Assembly: GCA_902522775.1 (NCBI GenBank)
Contig: CABYWQ010000001.1
Coordinates: 375,020 to 439,019 of the forward strand
Reading direction: 5' to 3'
Length of the DNA: 64,000 nucleotides
From: Eutrophosalina sp902522775
GTDB lineage: Bacteria; Bacteroidota; Bacteroidia; Flavobacteriales; Flavobacteriaceae
In this document: piece after piece, positions 26,223-34,959 of the stretch
Layout: the number at the start of each line of letters is the position of its first letter
Position numbering within the stretch: the first letter of the stretch is position 1
Made by a program: the position numbers and the translations under genes
The notes under the pieces: model-generated
Seen by the model: only the letters and a program-made list of their open reading frames with translations
Databases searched by the model: none
Told to the model about the DNA's origin: nothing

Positions 26223-27149
26223 ATTTTTATTAATTCTTTTAATAATATCATGACTACTACTAATCACAAACTTTTTTCCAATCAACTTTTCATATAACTC
26301 AATATATCTTCTACCTACCATTTTAACAACATTTTCAGTCATTTTTGGAATTACCTGTTTCTCTTTACCTTGAAAACCATTTTTCATTAACCATTCTCTA
26401 AAAAATTCTTTAGATAATTGCTTTTGTTTTTCTCCTTTAATTTGTAAATCCTCATATGAATCTTTATAAAAATACCTTGACGAGTCTGGTGTATGAATTT
26501 CATCAATCAAAGTAATTAAACCATTTGAATCATAACCAAATTCGTATTTAGTATCAACTAATATTAAACCATTTTTAGAAGCTAAATCAGTACCTCTTTT
26601 AAATAATTCTAAACTTTTTTCATGAAGATATTCATAATCATTTTTGTTAACGATATTTTGTTCAATAATTGATTTTGGAGAAATATCTTCATCATGTAAT
26701 CCTTTTTCAGCTTTAGTTGCAGGTGTAATAATTGGTGACTTAAATTTATCATTTTGCTTCATGTTTTCAGGAAGAATATTACCACATAAGTTCCTTTGAC
26801 CATTATTATAAAGTCTGTAAGAATGTCCAGATAAATATCCTCTAACAACCATTTCAATTTTTATTGGATCACATTTTTTTCCAATAGATACGTTTGGATC
26901 TGGCATTTCAATTAGCCAATTGTCAATAATATCACTACAATTATTAAGCATTTCATTAGCTATCTGATTAAGAACTTGTCCTTTATAAGTTATTCCAGTT
27001 GGCATGACAACATCAAATGCAGATATTCTATCAGAAACTATCATAATTAAAATATCATCTTTTAATTCATATACATCCCTTACTTTACCAACATATTTAG
27101 ATATTTGATTTTTAAAATTAAAACTAGAATTTAATAGTACTTTACTCAT
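26202..27149 (-). CDS. purC: Phosphoribosylaminoimidazole-succinocarboxamide synthase
   Basis: The 315-residue SAICAR synthase is of the long type, with GKVRDVYEL, VSDRISAFDVVMPTGI, EMVVRGYLSGHSYR, TPATKAEKGLHDEDI, LILVDTKYEFG and LIDEIHTPDSSRYF. It couples aspartate to CAIR in purine synthesis. I choose ATG at 27147-27149, which overlaps the TGA stop of the PhoH-like gene (TGATG); a TTG three bases further upstream is the alternative. The two genes are therefore translationally coupled. Confidence 0.94.
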   Translation of the reverse strand: MSKVLLNSSFNFKNQISKYVGKVRDVYELKDDILIMIVSDRISAFDVVMPTGITYKGQVLNQIANEMLNNCSDIIDNWLIEMPDPNVSIGKKCDPIKIEMVVRGYLSGHSYRLYNNGQRNLCGNILPENMKQNDKFKSPIITPATKAEKGLHDEDISPKSIIEQNIVNKNDYEYLHEKSLELFKRGTDLASKNGLILVDTKYEFGYDSNGLITLIDEIHTPDSSRYFYKDSYEDLQIKGEKQKQLSKEFFREWLMKNGFQGKEKQVIPKMTENVVKMVGRRYIELYEKLIGKKFVISSSHDIIKRINKNLKDFIV

Positions 27150-28096
27150 CAATTTGCATGTTCAGTTTTTTTGTATGCATCTATTATTTTTTTTACTACT
27201 TTATGTCTTATAACGTCCTTATCGTCTAAATAGACAATGTCAATTCCTTCAATATTTTGTAGTATTAAGTTGGCTTCTTTTAGTCCTGAAATAGCTGATC
27301 TTGGTAGATCAATCTGTCCTGGATCTCCAGTGATCATAAACTTAGCGTTTTTACCCATTCTAGTTAAAAACATTTTCATCTGATTGTGTGTAGTGTTTTG
27401 ACCTTCATCTAAAATAACAAAAGCATTATCTAAAGTTCTTCCACGCATGTAAGCTAAGGGAGCTATTTCAATGATTCCTCTTTTAATATAGTCTTCTAAT
27501 TTTTCATTTGGAATCATTTCTTTTAATGCGTCGTATAGTGGTTGCATAAAAGGATCAAGTTTATCTTTTAAATCTCCTGGTAAAAAACCTAAATTTTCAC
27601 CAGCCTCTACAGCAGGTCTTGTAAGAATAATTCTTTTAACAATTTTTGATTTCAGAGCTTTTACAGCTATTGCTATACCTGTATACGTTTTTCCCGTACC
27701 TGCAGGTCCAATAGCAAAAACCATATCATTTCTGTCAAATGATTCAACTAATTTTATCTGATTTAAAGTGTGAGCTTTAATCTTTTTTTTATTTACTCCG
27801 TATAAAATAACTCTTCCGTTTTCATATTTGAGTAATTTGTCAGCGTTACCATTAATAATCTCTAAAATATTATTTTCATTTATGTCTTCATTTTTTTTAA
27901 TGAAAAATATTAGTGAATCCAAAATAATACATGATTTTAAAACTTCATCTTGGTTACCTTTAATAACTATTTTATCACCCTTGGATATAAAACTAAGATC
28001 TATAAATTTTTTTTTTAAATTTTTAACAATATCAAATTCGCTATTAAAAAAATCAGATGGATGAATTTCTTTAATATAGTATTCAAATTTTTCCAA
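27149..28096 (-). CDS. PhoH-like ATPase
   Basis: The 315-residue protein has an N-terminal part followed by the PhoH ATPase domain: Walker A AIGPAGTGKT, RPAVEAGENLGFLPGD, YMRGRTLDNAFVILDEGQNTT as Walker B region (key motif ILDEGQNTT), and FMITGDPGQIDLP. PhoH-like proteins are SF1-related ATPases with links to RNA processing and to YbeY in many bacteria; exact role unknown. The start is TTG at 28094-28096 (MEKFEYYIKEI), since no better in-frame start lies nearby. Confidence 0.9.
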   Translation of the reverse strand: MEKFEYYIKEIHPSDFFNSEFDIVKNLKKKFIDLSFISKGDKIVIKGNQDEVLKSCIILDSLIFFIKKNEDINENNILEIINGNADKLLKYENGRVILYGVNKKKIKAHTLNQIKLVESFDRNDMVFAIGPAGTGKTYTGIAIAVKALKSKIVKRIILTRPAVEAGENLGFLPGDLKDKLDPFMQPLYDALKEMIPNEKLEDYIKRGIIEIAPLAYMRGRTLDNAFVILDEGQNTTHNQMKMFLTRMGKNAKFMITGDPGQIDLPRSAISGLKEANLILQNIEGIDIVYLDDKDVIRHKVVKKIIDAYKKTEHAN

Positions 28097-28162
28097 AAAA
28101 ATTACATTAATTAAGTAATTAAGTAAATTTATAAAATATAATGTTATTTATCTCTTATTAAA

Positions 28163-28972
28163 TTGTCAATTATTTCTTTAACATCTGATTATGGTATGAA
28201 AGATTTCACTAAAGGATATCTTAAGGGAATGTTATATTCTGAATTAACAAATCCAACAATAATTGATATTACACATCAAATTTCTCCTTATAATATTTTA
28301 GAGGCATCTTATATTATTAAAAATTGTTATAAAAGTTTCCCTAGAGGAAGTATTCATATTATTGATGTTGATGCATCAAGAACACCTGAACAGGAACTTA
28401 TAATTGCACTTTTCGATGAGCATTATTTTATAACTGCTAATAATGGAATTTTATCACTTTTATCTGAAAATTTAAAAGCTTCAAAAGTAATTGACATTAG
28501 TTTTAAAGGAAACAAAATTGAAGTTTTTTCTAAAGTAGCCTCTCATGTGTACAGAGGAGGTAATATTAATTTGGTTGGTAATGAATTAACTAAATTAAAA
28601 TTACTTAAAGACCTAAAGATTAGAATTAAATCTGAAAATCAAATTTTAGGAAATGTTATTTATATTGATAATTATGGAAATATAGTTACGAACATTTCAA
28701 AGAAATTTTTTTATGAGTTTAGTAAAGGCAGAAGTTTCTCAATAAATGCAAGAAATATTACTTTCGATAAAATATTTAATAAGTATAGTGAAGCAATTAA
28801 TTTTTCTAAAGAAAAAAAATACAGAGAAGAAGAAGGAAAAAAAATTGCAATTTTCAATAACTCAGGTTATTTAGAGCTAGGAATTTATAAAAGTAATCCC
28901 AAAACTGTTGGTTCTGCACAATCATTATTTGGTCTCAATTATGGTGATATAATATCAATTATTTTTGAATAA
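28163..28972 (+). CDS. S-adenosyl-L-methionine hydroxide adenosyltransferase (DUF62 family)
   Basis: The 269-residue protein fits the SAM-dependent hydroxide adenosyltransferase/halogenase-like family: SIISLTSDYGMKDF at the start, IIDITHQISPYN with the catalytic-site Asp/His region, HIIDVDASR, ITANNGILSLL, HVYRGGN and a C-terminal domain with IYIDNYGNIVTNI and LELGIYKSNP. These enzymes split SAM into adenosine and methionine using water. The start is TTG at 28163; there is an in-frame stop just upstream at 28139 and family members begin exactly here. Divergent from the phoH-like gene. Confidence 0.88.
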   Translation: MSIISLTSDYGMKDFTKGYLKGMLYSELTNPTIIDITHQISPYNILEASYIIKNCYKSFPRGSIHIIDVDASRTPEQELIIALFDEHYFITANNGILSLLSENLKASKVIDISFKGNKIEVFSKVASHVYRGGNINLVGNELTKLKLLKDLKIRIKSENQILGNVIYIDNYGNIVTNISKKFFYEFSKGRSFSINARNITFDKIFNKYSEAINFSKEKKYREEEGKKIAIFNNSGYLELGIYKSNPKTVGSAQSLFGLNYGDIISIIFE

Positions 28973-29011
28973 ATGTTAATAATTTAATTTTAAATAATAA
29001 ATGAAATAGAA

Positions 29012-29019
29012 TATATTTA
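29012..29019 (+). promoter_or_regulatory. Candidate -7 element for dnaN
   Basis: TATATTTA lies 5 bases before the dnaN ATG, the same spacing as in front of pheT. The short A/T-only gap behind the DUF62 gene holds no clear -33 box. Confidence 0.35.
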
Positions 29020-29024
29020 CGAAT

Positions 29025-30140
29025 ATGAATTTCATTATTTCAAGCTCAGATTTATTAAAAAGTTTACAAGTACTTGGAACAATATTAAATACTAATAATA
29101 CATTGCCCATTTTAGATAATTTTTTGTTTGAAATTGACAACAATAAATTAAATATAACGTCTTCTGACTTAGAAACTTCTTTGTCTACTAAATTATCAAT
29201 AGAATCAGATATTAATGTAAAAATTGCTATTCCAGCAAAATTATTAACAGATATCGTTAGATCACTTCCTGAACAGCCTTTAACCTTTTCAATAAATGAT
29301 AACAATACTATTGAAATAAATTCTAATAATGGTAAATATGCTATTGCTTACATGGATGGTTCTGAGTATCCAAAAGCATTGCTTATTGAAGATGCTTCTG
29401 AAATTAATATAAATTCAATTATTCTTGAAAAAATAATCTCATCAACTCTTTTTGCATCTGGAAATGATGATTTAAGACCTGTAATGTCTGGTGTGTTTTT
29501 TCAAATAAATTCAGATAATTCATGTTTTGTCGCTACTGACGCTCACAAATTGGTGAAATATACTAGAAATGATGTTAAAAATTTAGAATCTTTTGAATTT
29601 ATTGTTCCTAATAAGCCCTTAAACATATTAAAGAATATCCTTTCTGATCAAAAATGTGAAGTAAGGGTTTTATTTAATAAATCAAGTGCAATTTTTTCAT
29701 TTTCAGACTTCAGTCTGGTTTGTAGATTAATTGATGGGAAATACCCAAATTATGATGCAGTAATTCCAAAAGAAAATCCAAATGTTCTAGAGATTGATAG
29801 AACTCTGTTACTTCAAGCTACAAAAAGAGCTAGTATTTTTTCAAGCAAATCAACTCATCAAGTTAAGTTAGAAATTAAAGGGAATTCACTAAAAATTAGT
29901 GCGGAGGATTTAGATTATAACAATAAATCTGAGGAAATCCTTCAGTGCAGTTACAATGGAGAGGATATTACAATTGGTTTCAATTCAAGATTTATCAATG
30001 AGATGTTGAATAATCTAAGTTCAGAACTTATTAGAATTGAGTTATCATCACCAAATAGAGCGGGTTTAATTTCACCAGTTTCAAGTAATGTTGAAAAAGA
30101 AGATATAATTATGCTTGTAATGCCAATAATGTTAAATTAG
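29025..30140 (+). CDS. dnaN: DNA polymerase III beta subunit, sliding clamp
   Basis: The 371-residue protein has three clamp domains and typical motifs: LQVLGTILNTNNTLPILDNFLFEI region at the N-terminus (key motif NTLPILDNFL), RSLPEQPLTF, YPKALLI, MSGVFF, FVATDAHKLV, DGKYPNYDAVIP and a C-terminal IMLVMPIML. It encircles DNA and tethers the polymerase; the loader subunit holA is also in this window. The gene is not next to dnaA or recF here. Its TAG stop overlaps that of the convergent dehydrogenase in TTAG (30137-30140). Confidence 0.95.
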   Translation: MNFIISSSDLLKSLQVLGTILNTNNTLPILDNFLFEIDNNKLNITSSDLETSLSTKLSIESDINVKIAIPAKLLTDIVRSLPEQPLTFSINDNNTIEINSNNGKYAIAYMDGSEYPKALLIEDASEININSIILEKIISSTLFASGNDDLRPVMSGVFFQINSDNSCFVATDAHKLVKYTRNDVKNLESFEFIVPNKPLNILKNILSDQKCEVRVLFNKSSAIFSFSDFSLVCRLIDGKYPNYDAVIPKENPNVLEIDRTLLLQATKRASIFSSKSTHQVKLEIKGNSLKISAEDLDYNNKSEEILQCSYNGEDITIGFNSRFINEMLNNLSSELIRIELSSPNRAGLISPVSSNVEKEDIIMLVMPIMLN

Positions 30141-31720
30141 AGATAATAGTCAGTTCTTACAAAATTAGATTTTTTATTGTCAATTAGTTTTCTTAAAATC
30201 TCCTTATTATTTTCATTATCTTTTGAGGCAACAAAAGTTCTTATTGAAAAAGATCTAAGTGCATCATGAACACTTAATGTTGCAACAGCTGAATCTTTTC
30301 TGCCCGTAAATGGATAAATATCAGGACCTCTTTGGCAACTACTGTTTAAATTTACTCTGCAAACTAAATTAACTAAGGTATCTATCAATGGTCCTATCGT
30401 ATTTTCATTTTTTCCGAAGACACTAACTTGTTGTCCATAATTAGAGTCAGCCATATATTTTATAGGTTCATTAATACTTTTAAAAGATATGATAGGGATA
30501 ACAGGACCAAATTGTTCATCTTTATAGACATCCATATTTTCTTTTACTGGATATAATATAGCAGGAAACACGAAATTTTTTTGAGTTTTTCCTCCTTTTT
30601 TGTTAATTATTTTAGCTCCCTTTTTAACAGCATCATCAATTAATGAATTTATGTATGCTGGTTTGTTTGGCTCAGGAAGAGGTGTTAGAAGTGTGTTTTC
30701 CCACGGAAGACCAAGCTTTAATTTATCAACTGCTAGAGCAAACTTCTCAAGAAATTCATCTTTTATATTTTCACTAACATATATTATTTTAATAGCAGTA
30801 CATCTTTGACCATTAAATGACAATGAACCATTTATGCACTCTTGGATTGTTAAATTCATATCAGCATCATCAAGAATTATCGCAGGGTTTTTCGCTTCCA
30901 AACCCAATACAAGTCTTAATCTATTTTGTTGTGGATGAAGTTCTTGAAGTGAGTTTGCTGAAGAACTATGTCCAATTAATGCCAATACATTAATTTTTCC
31001 TGATTTCATTATTGGTGTAGCAATTTCTCTACCTCTTCCAAAAATAATATTAACTACACCTGGCGGAAAAGATTCCTTAAATGCATCAAGTAATGGAGCT
31101 ATGAGTAAAACACCATGTTTAGCAGGTTTAAATATTGCTGTATTTCCCATTATAATTGCAGGAATTAATAATGCAAAAGTTTCATTTAATGGATAATTGT
31201 ATGGTCCCAAACACAAAACAACACCCAAAGGCCCCCTTCTAATTAATGCTCTAACACCACTATTGTTTTGAAAATTTGCACCATCTCTATCAATTTTTTT
31301 ATATTCATTTATTGTTTCATTGATATAATCAACAGTTCTATCAAATTCTTTTTCAGAATCTTTCAAATTTTTTCCAATCTCCCACATTAAAAGTTTTACT
31401 ATCTCATCTCTTTTCAAAATCATTTTTGAAACAAATCGTTCCATGCATTTAATTCTTTCATAAACTTTCATTGTAGGCCAATTTCCAGTACCGTTCTTGA
31501 ATGCTTCATCAGCGGATTCTAATGCAATCATGGCATGTTCTTCATCCATTTTTGGAGTTGACCCAATTTTTATTAGTTGATCAGAGTCTTTTTCTGTAAA
31601 GAGAGTTGAATAAACATCAACAAATTCTCCTTTCCAAACACCTATTTTTCCATTTATTAGGTAGGTATTATGTTTAATTAAATTATCTATTGAATATTTT
31701 TTTGGTATATCTATTTTCAT
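30137..31720 (-). CDS. GapN-like NADP-dependent aldehyde dehydrogenase (non-phosphorylating GAPDH type)
   Basis: The 527-residue ALDH-superfamily protein has GPYNYPLNET, FKPAKHG, the catalytic glutamate in LGLEAKNPA and the catalytic cysteine in FNGQRCTA, then DEQFGPVIP and a C-terminal YPFTGRKDS. Close flavobacterial relatives are annotated as NADP-dependent glyceraldehyde-3-phosphate dehydrogenase, which oxidises G3P to 3-phosphoglycerate and yields NADPH; the substrate assignment is by recalled similarity only. Its ATG overlaps the ilvA stop (TAATG), so it is the last gene of the ilv operon. NADPH supply for IlvC would be a sensible link, but that is inference. Confidence 0.75.
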   Translation of the reverse strand: MKIDIPKKYSIDNLIKHNTYLINGKIGVWKGEFVDVYSTLFTEKDSDQLIKIGSTPKMDEEHAMIALESADEAFKNGTGNWPTMKVYERIKCMERFVSKMILKRDEIVKLLMWEIGKNLKDSEKEFDRTVDYINETINEYKKIDRDGANFQNNSGVRALIRRGPLGVVLCLGPYNYPLNETFALLIPAIIMGNTAIFKPAKHGVLLIAPLLDAFKESFPPGVVNIIFGRGREIATPIMKSGKINVLALIGHSSSANSLQELHPQQNRLRLVLGLEAKNPAIILDDADMNLTIQECINGSLSFNGQRCTAIKIIYVSENIKDEFLEKFALAVDKLKLGLPWENTLLTPLPEPNKPAYINSLIDDAVKKGAKIINKKGGKTQKNFVFPAILYPVKENMDVYKDEQFGPVIPIISFKSINEPIKYMADSNYGQQVSVFGKNENTIGPLIDTLVNLVCRVNLNSSCQRGPDIYPFTGRKDSAVATLSVHDALRSFSIRTFVASKDNENNKEILRKLIDNKKSNFVRTDYYL

Positions 31721-32961
31721 TATGTTAGGAAATTGAAAAGTGATTCATTGTTATTAATATAGTCACTGTAAAAATTATTTTTTTTCATTCTTTTAATCAG
31801 AGGTTTTAAATCTTTTTCATGCTTAAGTTGAATTCCAACTACCGCAGGACCATTCTCTTTACTTGTTTTTTTTGAATATTCAAAATGAGTTATATCATCA
31901 TTTGGTCCAAGAATATTTGTTACAAAATCCTTCAAAGCTCCAGCTCTCTGAGGAAAATTTATTATAAAATAATGCTTTAAATTTGTGTACAATAATGCTC
32001 TTTCTTTAATTATACCCATTCTAGTAATGTCATTATTTCCACCACATATTAAACATAAAATTTTTTTATTTTTTATTTTATTTTTATAAAAGTTTAATGA
32101 AGCTAGGCTCATTGCTCCTGCTGGTTCTGCAATAATACCTTCATTATTATACATATCCAATATTGTTTGACATATATATCCTTCCGGGACAAGAATTATG
32201 CCATCAAGATATTTCTTGCAAAGTTCAAAAGCAATTTTTCCTGATTTTTTAACTGCAGCACCATCTACGAAAGTATCAATCTGTTTCAGTTTTATTAACT
32301 TGTTGTTTTTTAAAGACTCATGCATTGATGCAGCCCCAGTAGGTTCAACTCCTATAATTTTTGTTTTTGGAGATAATTGTTTAAAAACTGAAATAAAACC
32401 AGAGATTAACCCTCCCCCACCTATTGGTATAAAAAGATAATCAATAGTTTCATTTAGTTCCTTAAAAATCTCATATGCAAGTGATCCTTGTCCAGCTATT
32501 ACCTTTTCGTCATCAAATGGATGAATAAATGTTTTTTTATTTTTATTACAATAGCTTACAGCTTCCTTATAACAATCATCATAAGAATCACCAATAAGCT
32601 TAATTGTTATAAATTCACCCCCAAATTCTCTTACTTTCTTAACTTTAATACTTGGTGTAGTATTAGGCATGAAAACTGTACCTTTTATTTTTAATTTATT
32701 ACATGACAACGATACTCCTTGGGCATGATTACCTGCGCTCGAGCATACTATTCCTTTTTGTTTTTCTCTCTGTGAAAGTGATGATATTTTATTAAAAGAA
32801 CCTCTAATTTTAAACGATCTAGTTACTTGTAAGTCCTCTCTTTTAACATAAACATAAGATGAATATTTATTAGAATAGGTGTCAATTAAATTAAGTGGTG
32901 TGCTTAATATAATATTATTTAAATTATTTGATGCCGATTGTATTTCTTTAATTGAAATCAA
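31720..32961 (-). CDS. ilvA: Threonine ammonia-lyase (threonine deaminase)
   Basis: The 413-residue protein has the PLP lysine in RSFKIRGSF, the SAGNHAQGV loop, the glycine-rich IPIGGGGLISGF, EPAGAMSLAS and LCLICGGNND, followed by a single short ACT-like regulatory part (FIINFPQRAGALKDFV). It deaminates threonine to 2-oxobutanoate, the entry to isoleucine. One regulatory domain of this short type is usual in this group. The start is TTG at 32959-32961 (MISIKEIQSASNN), matching where homologues begin; no ATG is better placed. It lies 5 bases after ilvC. Confidence 0.93.
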   Translation of the reverse strand: MISIKEIQSASNNLNNIILSTPLNLIDTYSNKYSSYVYVKREDLQVTRSFKIRGSFNKISSLSQREKQKGIVCSSAGNHAQGVSLSCNKLKIKGTVFMPNTTPSIKVKKVREFGGEFITIKLIGDSYDDCYKEAVSYCNKNKKTFIHPFDDEKVIAGQGSLAYEIFKELNETIDYLFIPIGGGGLISGFISVFKQLSPKTKIIGVEPTGAASMHESLKNNKLIKLKQIDTFVDGAAVKKSGKIAFELCKKYLDGIILVPEGYICQTILDMYNNEGIIAEPAGAMSLASLNFYKNKIKNKKILCLICGGNNDITRMGIIKERALLYTNLKHYFIINFPQRAGALKDFVTNILGPNDDITHFEYSKKTSKENGPAVVGIQLKHEKDLKPLIKRMKKNNFYSDYINNNESLFNFLT

Positions 32962-32966
32962 AATCT

Positions 32967-34436
32967 CTATTTTAATTTTTTCATATTACTCATGTTTTTT
33001 CTAAGTAATTTGCCAATTTTTTCAACAGGATGCTTTATTGTATACTCGTCATACTTTTTAAGTTCCTGAAAATCAAAATTATAGTCATCCCTAATTGGTT
33101 CACCAATAAATCCTCTTTCAATATCTTTCATAAAGTTATCTAACAGCGGAAGACATTTATGATTAAATAAATAACAACCATACTCTGCAGTATCTGATAT
33201 AATTCTATTCATTTCGTAAAGCTTTTTTCTTGCAATCAAATTTGCTATAAGAGGAAGTTCATGCAGTGACTCATAGTATGCCGATTCATCAATGATTCCA
33301 TTTTTGACCATTGTTTCAAAAGCTAGTTCAACACCAGATTTTACAAATGCAAGCATTAATATTCCATGATCAAAAAATTCTTGATTATTAATATCCTCTG
33401 TTTGACATTGTGTTTTTTCAAATAATGTTTTTCCTGTTTCTTCTCTCCACTTTAATAAATTATAATCATTATTATTCCAATCCTTCATCATCTCAGTGGA
33501 AAAAGTTCCATCTAAGATATCATCCATATGTTTGTTAAATAATGGGGTCATTATTTTTTTTAGTTTTTCAGAAAGTTTGTGAACACAGAACCTAGATTTA
33601 TCATCAAGTTTATTAATCATTCCAGAAATGCCATTATGTTTTAATTCTTCAGTTATAGTTTCCCAACCATATTGAATTAATTTAACAGAATACGATTTAT
33701 CAAAACCTAAGCTTAACATTTTTTCAAAGCACAATAATGAACCTGTTTGAAGAACACCACATAAAATTGTCTGTTCACCCATTAAGTCAGATTTAACTTC
33801 TGCAACAAATGATGATTCTAAAACTCCTGCCCTGTGACCCCCTGTGGCAACAGCATAAGCCTTTGCTAACTCTAGCCCGTTATTATTTGGATCATTTTCA
33901 GGATGAACAGCTATTAAAGTTGGTACACCAAAACCTCTCAAATACTCTTCTCTAACCTCGGTTCCTGGACACTTTGGAGCCACCATTATTACTGTAATAT
34001 CACTTCTAATTAAAGTACCTTCCTCTACAATATTAAACCCATGAGAGTATGATAAAATTGAATTCTTTTTCATTAAAGGAACCACAGTATCTACCACATT
34101 TGTATGATTTTTATCAGGTGTTAAATTAATGACTAAATCAGCATCCGGTATCATTGTATTAAAACTACCAACATTAAAATTATTTTGAGTAGCATTTAAA
34201 AATGACTCCTTTTTTGAGTCAATTGAAGATTGTCTCAAAACGTATGAAATATCCAGTCCAGAATCTCTCATGTTTAAACCCTGATTTAAACCTTGAGCAC
34301 CACAACCAACTATTACAATTTTTTTTCCAATAAGTGCATTTACACCATCAGAAAATTCATCATTATTCATGAAACGACAAATATTGAGTTGATTTTTTTT
34401 CTCTAACTCTGTAAGTGTATTAAAATAATTTCCCAT
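32967..34436 (-). CDS. ilvC: Ketol-acid reductoisomerase, long (class II) form
   Basis: At 489 residues this is the long, E. coli-like form with a duplicated C-terminal knotted domain. Motifs: NADPH-binding VGCGAQGLNQGLNMRDSG (key motif GCGAQGLNQG), VINLTPDKNH, YSHGFNIVEEG, MVAPKCPGTEVREEY and the acidic metal ligands around DLMGEQTILCG. It converts acetolactate and acetohydroxybutyrate to dihydroxy acids in valine, leucine and isoleucine synthesis. ATG at 34434-34436, 4 bases after the ilvN stop. Confidence 0.95.
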   Translation of the reverse strand: MGNYFNTLTELEKKNQLNICRFMNNDEFSDGVNALIGKKIVIVGCGAQGLNQGLNMRDSGLDISYVLRQSSIDSKKESFLNATQNNFNVGSFNTMIPDADLVINLTPDKNHTNVVDTVVPLMKKNSILSYSHGFNIVEEGTLIRSDITVIMVAPKCPGTEVREEYLRGFGVPTLIAVHPENDPNNNGLELAKAYAVATGGHRAGVLESSFVAEVKSDLMGEQTILCGVLQTGSLLCFEKMLSLGFDKSYSVKLIQYGWETITEELKHNGISGMINKLDDKSRFCVHKLSEKLKKIMTPLFNKHMDDILDGTFSTEMMKDWNNNDYNLLKWREETGKTLFEKTQCQTEDINNQEFFDHGILMLAFVKSGVELAFETMVKNGIIDESAYYESLHELPLIANLIARKKLYEMNRIISDTAEYGCYLFNHKCLPLLDNFMKDIERGFIGEPIRDDYNFDFQELKKYDEYTIKHPVEKIGKLLRKNMSNMKKLK

Positions 34437-34440
34437 ATAC

Positions 34441-34959
34441 TTAATTTGTTTTTAAAAATTTTGAAATTTCCATTGTTTTTTTAGAAACTGAAATTCTTCC
34501 AGACCTAACAAATTGCAACAATCCGTAAGGTTTTAGTTTATTGTATAAATCCTCTGTTTCTTCTCTCCATCCAGTTTTTTCAATAACAAAAAAATCTGGT
34601 TTAACAGTAACCATATTCGCTCTACTTTCTTTAATAATATTTTGAATTTGTCTTTCTTCAAACAAAGATTTAGATTTGACTTTATACAAAGCTGTTTCAA
34701 GAAAAATTGTTTCTTCATCTTTGTGGAAAAATACAGCAATGACTTCAATCTGCTTTTCTATTTGCTTAACAAGTTTAATAATTTGAATTTCGTCCACATT
34801 TACAACCAGAATAAATCTAAATACATTATGGATTTCAGATTCTGAAGATGTGACACTTTTTATATTAATATGTCTTTTGAGAAAAATTGCAGAAATTCTA
34901 TTCAACAATCCTACATTGTTCTCAGTATATATAGAAATTGTATAATTTATTTTTTTCAT
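34441..34959 (-). CDS. ilvN: Acetolactate synthase small (regulatory) subunit
   Basis: The 172-residue protein starts with the ACT domain (YTISIYTENNVGLLNRISAIFLKRHINI, key motif NNVGLLNRI) that binds valine as feedback inhibitor, followed by the C-terminal half that activates the large subunit. It is directly behind ilvB with a one-base stop/start overlap (TAATG), as expected for a fixed-ratio complex. Confidence 0.92.
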   Translation of the reverse strand: MKKINYTISIYTENNVGLLNRISAIFLKRHINIKSVTSSESEIHNVFRFILVVNVDEIQIIKLVKQIEKQIEVIAVFFHKDEETIFLETALYKVKSKSLFEERQIQNIIKESRANMVTVKPDFFVIEKTGWREETEDLYNKLKPYGLLQFVRSGRISVSKKTMEISKFLKTN

